From assembly GCA_036477795.1 (NCBI GenBank), contig JAZGDL010000129.1:1-19216 (forward strand): a stretch of 19,216 bases of DNA, given 5' to 3'. Position numbers and translations under genes: made by a program. Position 1 is the stretch's first letter, and each line of letters starts with the position of its first letter. The notes beneath the pieces were generated by a model, which ran no database searches, was not told where the DNA came from, and worked only from the letters and a program-made list of their open reading frames with translations. Below, piece by piece: positions 13,025 through 19,216 of this stretch. This stretch comes from JAZGDL01 sp036477795. GTDB lineage: Bacteria > Planctomycetota > Phycisphaerae > UBA1845.

Positions 13025-13794
13025 CGTGGCGGGCGAATGCAGGTGGTCCACATCCAGAAGTCGTGGCCCAGGCCCAGATCGGTGGCGATCGGCTTGAGGC
13101 CGTGGGCACGTAGACGTTTTCGCCAGCGGCGCGGGTAAAAGGTGATGCCGCCGAACTCAACCTTCCTTCCTTGGGACCATGACCAGTGGCGCGGACTGCG
13201 ATATTCTTGCTTGCCCAGGAGTGGGCGGACCAGGTCCTTCAGTGATTCTACGATGGGCTTGGGCGCCTCGCGGCAGTTCTGGATGCGACAGTAGCCGCCG
13301 GGTTTGAGCACCCGCCGGATTTCGCAGAGGTAGGCGTCGACGACGCTCTGGGCGGTTATATGCTGAAAGGCCAGGTGCGAGTAGACGAAGTCGATGGAAG
13401 TGTCATCGATGCCGGAGAGCGAACAGCCTTCGTTGAGCCGGACTTCGGCGTTGGGAGTATCGGCCAGGTACTCTTGGGCCCATTGCACCATCTTGCTGCT
13501 AATATCGCAGCCGATCACCTCCCGGCAGCGCCGGGCCATCGGCCTGAGCAGACGGCCGATGCCGCAGCCGATCTCCAGGCAGGTCCAGTCGTCGTTGAGC
13601 GGCACGCCTTTGGTGACCATCTGTACGGCGCGTGCGGTTTCATCGTCCCACATTAGCTGTAGCCGCTCTTGGTCCCGGGTGGCGTCGAACTCCGGTGATG
13701 AACAGATGCGGCGATACATGGCCTGAAACTTGGAGTCGGCGTCCCAGAAGCGACGTGTGTCGGTGAGCCATTTTTGCCGGGTGGCAGCGTCCAT
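13021..13794 (-). CDS. Class I SAM-dependent methyltransferase
   Basis: A 257-aa enzyme. The SAM-binding motif I is CLEIGCGIGRLLRP (LEIGCGIG at 73-80), with VIGCDISSKMVQWAQ as motif II and DFVYSHLAFQHI plus VLKPGGYCRIQNC as later motifs, matching Methyltransf_11/25-type proteins. It probably methylates a sugar or glycan intermediate; the substrate is inferred from context only. ATG at 13794 is chosen because GGAGG lies 8 bp upstream. An in-frame start further upstream would add MTGWKAGPTAEART, which is D-repeat sequence and unlikely to be native. The stop overlaps the PMT-like start as ATGA. Confidence 0.88.
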   Translation of the reverse strand: MDAATRQKWLTDTRRFWDADSKFQAMYRRICSSPEFDATRDQERLQLMWDDETARAVQMVTKGVPLNDDWTCLEIGCGIGRLLRPMARRCREVIGCDISSKMVQWAQEYLADTPNAEVRLNEGCSLSGIDDTSIDFVYSHLAFQHITAQSVVDAYLCEIRRVLKPGGYCRIQNCREAPKPIVESLKDLVRPLLGKQEYRSPRHWSWSQGRKVEFGGITFYPRRWRKRLRAHGLKPIATDLGLGHDFWMWTTCIRPPR

Positions 13795-13810
13795 GGTGCG
13801 GGCCTCCGCT

Positions 13811-13838
13811 GTGGGACCGGCTTTCCAGCCGGTCAAAC
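13811..13838. repeat. Family D half-copy
   Basis: Only the CCGGCT-TTCC-AGCCGG half of the D element, in the 81-bp gap between the radical SAM and methyltransferase genes; it directly adjoins a family F half-copy. Confidence 0.8.
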
Positions 13839-13843
13839 TACTG

Positions 13844-13871
13844 CGTTCGTGGTCCGCAAGGCGGACCCTAC
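13844..13871. repeat. Family F half-copy
   Basis: CGTTCGTGGTCCGCAAG then GCGGACCCTAC matches one arm of the composite F elements at 3895 and 15871. Confidence 0.8.
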
Positions 13872-13875
13872 GCGT

Positions 13876-15495
13876 CTACCTCCCAGGCGTGAGCGAACGC
13901 GTGAGCCGCGAGACGGCTGCGCCGGGAACGGCCACCATGTTCCGGGCGATCTTGCGCAGCGCCACGCCGGGGGTGCAACGTCGCAGATTGTTCAATCGTC
14001 CGAACTGATAACGAATCGCTCGGCTGCAGGCGGGACCGGCTTTGAACAGCAGCCAGTACGCGAGCCCCACCTTGCGGCACACGTGAAAGGCGATGATCGG
14101 CCACCACCCGGGTCTGATGGCGTACGTCTGGAACAGCCAGCGGTATCTGCACACCAGCTTTTTGTCGATGCACTCCTGGCGTAGGACGGTACCCTCGTAG
14201 ACGTCTTCGACCGTGCCTTTGCCGTCGTACAGACCCATCTGGACCACCTGGTCGTGTAGCCGGGTTCCTTTGAGCGGAAAGAAGATCGTGAACTGGGCCG
14301 AGTGGGGCATGATGTCACGCATGAATCGCCACGTCTTCATCAACGACGCCGCGTCCTGACCGGGCAGGCCGAGCATGGTGAACGCGTGCACCTTGATGCC
14401 GTAGCGTTTGGGCAGCGTGAACGCTCGGCGCAGCACGTCGAGCTTGGTGCGGCGATCGAGCAGGCGGGTGCGCAGATCCTCGTCACCCGTCTCCAGCCCG
14501 ATGCAGATGCAATACAGCCCGGCGTCGGCGATCACCTTGATCTTTTCCTCGGTAACGCACTCGGGACGTTCCATTATGCTGAACGGGGCGCCGATCAGGG
14601 GCTTGTAGAGATCGCGGAATCGCTTGAGCCGTTCGAGCCCGGTGAGCCAGATCTCATCCACCCAGTAGACGAAGTCCAGCGAACCGAACGTATCGCGAAA
14701 CGACGTGAGCTCTTCCATGATGCGCTGGGGCGACTTCTCTCTCCGCCATGATCCGTGACCGGCGTAGGATTCCATCAGAGCGGAGTTGGAGCAATAGGTG
14801 CATGTGAAAGGGCAGCCGCGGCTGCCTTCGATGGCAGCGACCACTTCATAGTCGCCCATGACGTCGCGGATATACGAGTGTCTGTGGTGAATATCGTCAA
14901 AGAGCCGCCAATCGGGCAGCGGCAGGATATCGAGGTCTGGAATCAGGTCTCGCTTGGGCGATTTGACAACGCCGTCTGGTGTGTTGACCCAGGTGTTGGG
15001 GATGCCGGCGATCGATTCACCGGCCTGGAGACGCCGGACGATGTCCGTGATGGGGCCTTCGCCCTCACCGATCACCAGCGCGTCGACATGCGGGATGGTT
15101 TCCTCCGGCGCGTGCGTGGGGTGCGGCCCGCCGGCGATCTGCCTGATGCCGCGCGATTTTCCCAACGCGAGCAGTTCCCGCACCAGAGACCATTCGGCAG
15201 AGCGCACGGAGTAGGCCAGCAAGTCCGGTTGGTATTCGTCAACCGCGCGCTGGAACGATTCCATCTCGTGCCCGCGGTGAAGCGTCGTCGAGTCGAACAA
15301 CCGCGTCTGCCCGCCCATGCGCTTCAGACAGGCAGAGAGAACGGCGATTCCAACTTGAGCCGTCCTGGTCCTCTGGACGTTGGGGTAGACGAACAGAACC
15401 TTGAAGACCGCCCCTTCGGGCAAGGGCTTGAGATTGAGCACCTCAGTTCGCGCGTCGTGCGCAATGACCTTGAGTTGCACCGGCGTCCGGCTCAT
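13876..15495 (-). CDS. B12-binding-domain radical SAM protein
   Basis: A 539-aa protein. Residues 32-160 form a B12-binding-like domain (FKVLFVYPNV, AGGPHPTHAPEE, VIGEGE). The radical SAM cluster motif is CX3CX2C at Cys228, Cys232 and Cys235 in GSRGCPFTCTYCSN, followed by the barrel with CIGLETGDEDLRTRLL and FTMLGLPGQD. This is the architecture of cobalamin-dependent radical SAM enzymes, many of which methylate or rearrange unreactive carbons; the substrate here is unknown, perhaps a lipid or sugar of the glycan. I see no DXHXXG cobalamin-ligand motif, which is common in this class. ATG at 15495 is preceded by GGGGG at good spacing. A 446-bp repeat region lies upstream, so it may begin its own transcript. 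Confidence 0.88.
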   Translation of the reverse strand: MSRTPVQLKVIAHDARTEVLNLKPLPEGAVFKVLFVYPNVQRTRTAQVGIAVLSACLKRMGGQTRLFDSTTLHRGHEMESFQRAVDEYQPDLLAYSVRSAEWSLVRELLALGKSRGIRQIAGGPHPTHAPEETIPHVDALVIGEGEGPITDIVRRLQAGESIAGIPNTWVNTPDGVVKSPKRDLIPDLDILPLPDWRLFDDIHHRHSYIRDVMGDYEVVAAIEGSRGCPFTCTYCSNSALMESYAGHGSWRREKSPQRIMEELTSFRDTFGSLDFVYWVDEIWLTGLERLKRFRDLYKPLIGAPFSIMERPECVTEEKIKVIADAGLYCICIGLETGDEDLRTRLLDRRTKLDVLRRAFTLPKRYGIKVHAFTMLGLPGQDAASLMKTWRFMRDIMPHSAQFTIFFPLKGTRLHDQVVQMGLYDGKGTVEDVYEGTVLRQECIDKKLVCRYRWLFQTYAIRPGWWPIIAFHVCRKVGLAYWLLFKAGPACSRAIRYQFGRLNNLRRCTPGVALRKIARNMVAVPGAAVSRLTRSLTPGR

Positions 15496-15584
15496 GGGTC
15501 ACGCCCCCTCTGGGACGTCGTGCACCATTGGCTGTCGAAGGGTGGTAGACGCCCGCGTTGCGATCGATCCCACCGGAGCGATAT

Positions 15585-15637
15585 GTGGGACCGGCTTTCC
15601 AGCCGGTCAAACGACAGGCTGGAAAGCCTGTCCCGCA
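15585..15637. repeat. Double-hairpin palindrome family D copy 4, intergenic
   Basis: Full D element with CCGGCT-TTCC-AGCCGG and CAGGCT-GGAA-AGCCTG halves, in the same orientation as the copy at 1101 and inverted relative to 5079. Confidence 0.9.
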
Positions 15638-15780
15638 CGATCGCGGGTGCGAGCATTCCCTCGCCGCTCCGGCATCTCGCTGTGTGCATTATCGGCAGTT
15701 GCCGAAGTTGTGTTCATTCTGTCGCCATTTGGTGGTTATCGGACTCGGTGGACGTCGAGATCAAGGAGCGGCAGCGGATG

Positions 15781-15804
15781 GGTGCGAGAAAGGATTCTCG
15801 CACC
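15781..15804. repeat. Palindrome family E copy 3
   Basis: Perfect GGTGCGAGAA-AGGA-TTCTCGCACC hairpin in a non-coding gap. It differs from the copy at 18140 only in the loop strand. Confidence 0.85.
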
Positions 15805-15826
15805 AGCACTTGGATTACGCTTCCTG

Positions 15827-15843
15827 CGTCTGCCAAACGACAA
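15827..15843. repeat. Short repeat family K copy 2
   Basis: A CGTCTGCCAAACGACAA motif about 44 bp before element F3, mirroring the K1-F1 spacing at 3854-3895. Confidence 0.5.
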
Positions 15844-15870
15844 AGTCACTGCCGGCGTCAACTAAGCAAC

Positions 15871-15945
15871 GGAGGGTCCGCCGTGCGGACCACCCCGTGG
15901 GCGCCCATCGAGCTCGCGTTCGTGGTCCGCAAGGGCGGGCCCTAC
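15871..15945. repeat. Composite palindrome family F copy 3
   Basis: A 75-bp element with GAGGGTCCGCCGTGCGGACC at one end and GTTCGTGGTCCGC at the other. It closely matches the reverse complement of 3895-3968 along its whole length. It ends at the stop codon of the GT2 gene that ends at 15942. Confidence 0.85.
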
Positions 15946-16949
15946 TGCTGGGTAGAGACTCGTAGACGAGGCTCATGGCCGGGTCGACCGAACCGGCTGA
16001 TCCAGCGGGCGATGGACTGCATCATGTAAACGACAGTGGTGCCGTCGAATTCCACGCAGAGGGCCTCGCCGAAATACCGGGCTGCGGCCCCGTATTCGAA
16101 AAGCTTGTAGCTGTGCATACCCAGTTGGCGGCAGGTGTAGGCGAGCTGTTCGCGGATGGCGTGGCGGGCTTCGGCGGAGCAGTCATCGTAGCGAGATCGC
16201 ATGGTACGCAGCAAACTGCGGTGGTCGATGCTGTTGCGGATGCGGGAGGTTCGCGAGATGCTCCCTTTCACGAAGTGGTTGACGGCGAGCGGTTCGTCAA
16301 CGTAGCCGACGCGGCAGCGGCGGGAGAGGTCCAGGTAGAACATCCATTCGGTGCGACCGTAGAGGTTGTCGACGTAAAAGCGTATGTCGTCAGCCAACAT
16401 GTCGCGCCGGACCAGGCCGACGATGGTGGCGATGAAGTACTGGCGGATGAGGTACTCGAACAGGCTTGGGGCGCACACCCGCAGGCCTGGGGCGACCTCC
16501 TGGTAGGGCACCTGGCGGGCCAACGGGGCGTCGACGTCGAACACGCTGTCGTGGAATCGGCCTTGGAGGTCGACGAAGGAGAAATCGCAGAAAACAAGTC
16601 CAAGGTCCGGTCGGAGGCGAAAGAGTTCAAGCTGCCGCTGGAGCTTGGCCGGTTTGAATTCGTCGTCGGCGTCGAGGAACGCCAGGTATCGGCCGCGAGC
16701 CGCTTCGATGCCGGCGTTGCGGGCGGCGTTGCAGCCTTGATTGGGCTGCTCGATGAAGACGATTCGGCCGCCGTGCCGGCGTCCGTATCCGGCGACCAGC
16801 CGGTCGGTTCCGTCATGGGAGGGGCCGTCGTCAATCACGATCAGTTCCCAGTCGTCGAAGGTTTGGGCACAGACCGAATCAATGGCCCGCTTGAGCAGTT
16901 GAACCCGTTTGTACGTTGGTAGGATAACCGATACGGCGGGATCGCTCAT
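15942..16949 (-). CDS. GT2 glycosyltransferase
   Basis: A 335-aa GT-A fold enzyme. VSVILPTYKRVQLLKRAIDS opens the nucleotide-binding half, VIDDGPSHDGT (38-48) contacts the nucleotide, and AFLDADDEFKP (Asp93-Asp95) is the metal-binding DXD motif. No membrane segments are evident, so it is probably cytosolic or peripheral. ATG at 16949 overlaps the preceding stop as ATGA; longer in-frame starts would add an Arg-rich leader read from the upstream gene and are rejected. The C-terminal half (EWMFYLDLSRRCRVGYVDEP) fits GT2 acceptor regions. The stop coincides with the end of repeat F3. Confidence 0.9.
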   Translation of the reverse strand: MSDPAVSVILPTYKRVQLLKRAIDSVCAQTFDDWELIVIDDGPSHDGTDRLVAGYGRRHGGRIVFIEQPNQGCNAARNAGIEAARGRYLAFLDADDEFKPAKLQRQLELFRLRPDLGLVFCDFSFVDLQGRFHDSVFDVDAPLARQVPYQEVAPGLRVCAPSLFEYLIRQYFIATIVGLVRRDMLADDIRFYVDNLYGRTEWMFYLDLSRRCRVGYVDEPLAVNHFVKGSISRTSRIRNSIDHRSLLRTMRSRYDDCSAEARHAIREQLAYTCRQLGMHSYKLFEYGAAARYFGEALCVEFDGTTVVYMMQSIARWISRFGRPGHEPRLRVSTQQ

Positions 16950-18070
16950 CCGGCTTCCTCGCACAGTTGCAGGGCCAGTGCCGCGCGCTGGGCCCAGCGT
17001 CGCCCGGCGGGTGACGCGGCGGAGCGCGCGGACCATAGCCGCAGATAACCACAGGCGGTTCGCTGCCAGTTAAGGGTCTTGACGTACTCGAAAGCCTGCT
17101 GGACGCGTTGGGCACGTTGTTCCGGGTGCCCGGCGTAGTAGGCGACGTGGTCGGCCAGCGCCTCCGCGTCGGCGCCGACTACCAGGTAGGGGCTGAAAGG
17201 TTCATCGCAGATGTAGTCGCGCTTGAGCTGATTCACGTAGGTAGCGACGACCAGCCGACGGCGGGCCATCGCTTCCTGAACGGCCAGGCGTCCGGAGACG
17301 AATGCGAAGCAACCGTCTGAGAAACGCTCCTGAGCATTCTCGACAAAACCGTAAAATGTCACCGGCAGCCGATCGCGTTCTACACGTGCGCGGAGTTTGT
17401 CATTCAGCGGGCCGTTCCCGTAGACCTGCAGTGAGATGTTCAGTCCGTGCTTTTGCCTGGCGACCGCGACGGTGTCGACGTAGGTGGTGATGGCGGAATC
17501 CCATTCGAGCCGGCCTACGAAAACGGCTGAGTGCGGCGGCGGTTCCGGAACCGGTTCAAGCTCAGGCGCCGTCGGGGAGAGGCCCTGGTCGATCGTGCCG
17601 TCGCTTGGCACTTGCAACCATTTCGCAATGAAGCGGCCGTCGTCCATGGTTCCATCAACCATCCGAGCGGCGCGTGCCGCCCTGCGCTTCTCGCTGTCGG
17701 GCACGGGATGGCGGAAGGACATGCCGTGTCGTGTGAGGTATATCGGCCTTTGGGGCAAGTTCCAACCCAGCATGCGGTAGTAGTACTCGACCATCAAGAC
17801 GTCGCTGATGTGGACCACGTCCGCGCGGGTGAAAAGCCGGCGGAGCCGTTGCAGGTGGCACCAGCAGCGCAGCGGTGATCGATAGGCTGGGAAGCGGAAC
17901 ACTTCGACGGCCTCATGCACCTCGTGCTGGGGCAGACCGGGCTCATGTGCACCTGCCACCACGGTGACGCCATGCCCCATGCCGATGAGGCCCTTGCCGA
18001 GCTCGCGGATGTACTTCTCGACGCCGCCAACGGCCGGCCAGTATCGTGATACGAGAAATGTTACCTGCAT
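16946..18070 (-). CDS. GT4 glycosyltransferase
   Basis: A 374-aa GT-B glycosyltransferase. MQVTFLVSRYWPAVGGVEKY with the glycine-rich VGGVE loop is the classical GT4 start. VFVGRLEWDSAITTYVDTV opens the donor-binding domain, followed by LQVYGNGPLNDKLR, VTFYGFVENA and SGRLAVQEAMARRRLVVAT, the expected C-terminal order. ATG at 18070 lies 4 bp after the upstream stop, with AAAGG at workable spacing. The stop overlaps the GT2 start as ATGA. No repeat-derived inserts were noticed, which makes it a useful control against its neighbours. Confidence 0.9.
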   Translation of the reverse strand: MQVTFLVSRYWPAVGGVEKYIRELGKGLIGMGHGVTVVAGAHEPGLPQHEVHEAVEVFRFPAYRSPLRCWCHLQRLRRLFTRADVVHISDVLMVEYYYRMLGWNLPQRPIYLTRHGMSFRHPVPDSEKRRAARAARMVDGTMDDGRFIAKWLQVPSDGTIDQGLSPTAPELEPVPEPPPHSAVFVGRLEWDSAITTYVDTVAVARQKHGLNISLQVYGNGPLNDKLRARVERDRLPVTFYGFVENAQERFSDGCFAFVSGRLAVQEAMARRRLVVATYVNQLKRDYICDEPFSPYLVVGADAEALADHVAYYAGHPEQRAQRVQQAFEYVKTLNWQRTACGYLRLWSARSAASPAGRRWAQRAALALQLCEEAG

Positions 18071-18074
18071 CGGT

Positions 18075-19160
18075 TCAGCCTTTCGGAGCCGTCACGCACG
18101 CGCGGTCGTGTGGGACAGGCTTTCCAGCCTGCTGCCGCTGGTGCGAGAATCCCTTCTCGCACCAAGACCGGCGCATGTACCCATTCATCCCGTCGCGATA
18201 GCGTCGGGGATCGGCGATTCTTTCGAGGGTGCCTTTGAGGTAGCCCAGGGCGTCGGCGAGCATGACGGTCCATTGGACCGCGAGGGCGAGGAAATAGGCA
18301 CGCCGATCACCGATGGCTCGCATCACGCGGTAGGACTTGCGGTGATAGGTGTATACGAAGAGATAACCGAAGACTGCAACGATCACCGGCGATAGCCATA
18401 AGCCCCAGTCGGCCCACAAGACGGCTGCGACGAGCAAGAGCATAAGCGTCAGATTGCGGATGTTGTACAGGGTGCTCTCGGCGAACATCCGGGTATGGCC
18501 CGCGCTGGTGCCATAGAAGGCAAATTGTCTGGCCAGGGCGCGGAAGGTACCGCGAGGCCGCCAGTAGACGATGGCGTCGCCGGCGAAAACCCAGCGGACC
18601 TTCATCGAGCGGATTTTGGCGTCGAAGAGAGTGTCGTCGATGGCCAGGAACTGTGGGATGCGGCCGGCCCGCTCCCACAGCGACTTGGTGAAGGCCATGG
18701 ACCGCCCTGAGGGGTTGAAGCGTTCCGGACAGACCGGGTCGAGAGCCCCCCGCATGGTGCTCATTCCGATAACACGCTCGAGAAGAGTGGCCGGATCAAT
18801 CCTGTAGAAGCCGGCGACGAACTCGGCTTTGCGTTGGTCTTCGAAGGGCTCGACGATTCTCTCCAGCCAGTGGGGGTCGAGGCGGCAGCCGGTATCGGTG
18901 CTGGCGATGATTTGCCCGCGTGCGTGCTCGATCCCGATGTTGCGGCCCTCGCCGATGTTGGCGCCGGGGGCTTCAATCAGGTGGATACGCGGATTTCGTC
19001 TGGCGGCGGCGCGGATTACACAGAGCGTCCCATCAGTCGAGCCGCCGTCAACGACGATGAACTCGTCGGGGGGACGGACCTGGCCGGCAAGCGAGTCCAG
19101 CAAGACCCCGCAGCCGGCGGCATCGTTCAGGACGGTTGTTACAATCGAGACGCTGGCCAT
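18075..19160 (-). CDS. GT2 glycosyltransferase with C-terminal membrane segments and repeat-derived tail
   Basis: A 361-aa GT-A enzyme. VSIVTTVLNDAAGCGVLLDS begins the fold, VVDGGSTDGT (36-45) and ASTDTG (Asp89) are the nucleotide and metal motifs, and the GAxxxG-like NIGEGRNIGIEHARG is typical. Hydrophobic segments at about 236-250, 254-271 and 288-306 suggest it is held in the inner membrane, as in many exopolysaccharide GT2 enzymes. The last 30 residues (SWCEKGFSHQ, QQAGKPVPHD) are translations of repeats E4 and D5, so the native C-terminus was probably displaced. ATG at 19160 has no clear ribosome binding site. The preceding gene is outside the window. Confidence 0.88.
   Translation of the reverse strand: MASVSIVTTVLNDAAGCGVLLDSLAGQVRPPDEFIVVDGGSTDGTLCVIRAAARRNPRIHLIEAPGANIGEGRNIGIEHARGQIIASTDTGCRLDPHWLERIVEPFEDQRKAEFVAGFYRIDPATLLERVIGMSTMRGALDPVCPERFNPSGRSMAFTKSLWERAGRIPQFLAIDDTLFDAKIRSMKVRWVFAGDAIVYWRPRGTFRALARQFAFYGTSAGHTRMFAESTLYNIRNLTLMLLLVAAVLWADWGLWLSPVIVAVFGYLFVYTYHRKSYRVMRAIGDRRAYFLALAVQWTVMLADALGYLKGTLERIADPRRYRDGMNGYMRRSWCEKGFSHQRQQAGKPVPHDRACVTAPKG
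18110..18131. repeat. Family D half-copy, within coding sequence
   Basis: GTGGGACAGGCTTTCCAGCC half element, read in frame as QAGKPVPH, the same frame in which D2 is read in the GT4 at 5079. Confidence 0.8.
18140..18163. repeat. Palindrome family E copy 4, within coding sequence
   Basis: Perfect GGTGCGAGAA-TCCC-TTCTCGCACC hairpin read on the minus strand as WCEKGFSHQ in the C-terminal tail of the GT2 enzyme. Confidence 0.85.
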
Positions 19161-19216
19161 GCGCGGTGTGTCGGTCTTGAATCAAACCTGCGACGCTTCG
19201 CCTACCGTTCGCTTGG

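Larger units (their letters stand above)
15496..15941. other. 446-bp gene-free stretch filled with D, E, K and F repeats
   Basis: There is no credible gene: the long plus-strand frame crossing it is antisense to the radical SAM gene and made of repeat sequence. In order it holds D4 (15585-15637), about 140 bp of unassigned sequence, E3, K2 and F3. The promoter for the radical SAM gene may lie here, but no clear -35/-10 pair was identified. Confidence 0.65.

Noticed and set aside
14755..16029. 424-aa plus-strand open frame
   Set aside because: It is antisense to the radical SAM gene, then crosses repeats D, E and F. It has no family resemblance beyond repeat translations.

Overview
The window is one GC-rich bacterial polysaccharide or glycoconjugate assembly locus. 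All recognisable genes lie on the minus strand, so it reads from base 19216 down to base 1. Nothing fixes the species. The exosortase-type exopolysaccharide gene mix (asnB-like amidotransferase, VanZ-like protein, Wzy/WaaL-type ligase, several GT4 glycosyltransferases) and the many families of small palindromic repeats suggest a Planctomycetota-like genome, possibly Phycisphaerae-like; this is inference. No rRNA, tRNA, CRISPR array, transposase or exosortase gene was seen.

Layout in transcription order: GT2 glycosyltransferase with C-terminal membrane segments (19160-18075); GT4 (18070-16946); GT2 (16949-15942); a 446-bp repeat-filled gap; B12-binding radical SAM protein (15495-13876); SAM methyltransferase (13794-13021); PMT/ArnT-like membrane glycosyltransferase (13024-11588); GT4-like glycosyltransferase (11479-9959); O-antigen polymerase/ligase (9853-8477); GT4 (about 8556-7276); asparagine-synthase-type amidotransferase (7304-5334); GT4 (5337-3928); Trp-rich protein of unknown function (about 3778-2837); multi-domain VanZ-like membrane protein (2844-1213); and a CMP-nonulosonate synthetase reading frame (979 downward) that runs without a stop through a repeat into a NeuB-like sialic acid synthase cut by the window edge. 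Many junctions are 4-bp ATGA/GTGA or longer overlaps, suggesting operonic, translationally coupled expression. Together the genes would make a nonulosonic-acid-containing glycan: the neuAB product activates a sialic-type sugar, the glycosyltransferases build the repeat unit, the methyltransferase, amidotransferase and radical SAM protein modify it, and the ligase and PMT-like enzyme polymerise or transfer it at the membrane.

The unusual part is a dense set of at least ten small repeat families, mostly palindromic (called A to K here). They lie not only between genes but inside reading frames without breaking them. A heptad-based palindrome (family A) sits at the 5' end of three unrelated coding regions in the same orientation and the same reading frame, carrying an AAGG motif and an in-frame ATG; one copy joins neuA to neuB. 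Other families form inserts in glycosyltransferase loops and interdomain linkers, new C-terminal tails and a stop codon. This resembles the in-frame palindromic elements known from Rickettsia (RPEs), but with several unrelated families in one locus.
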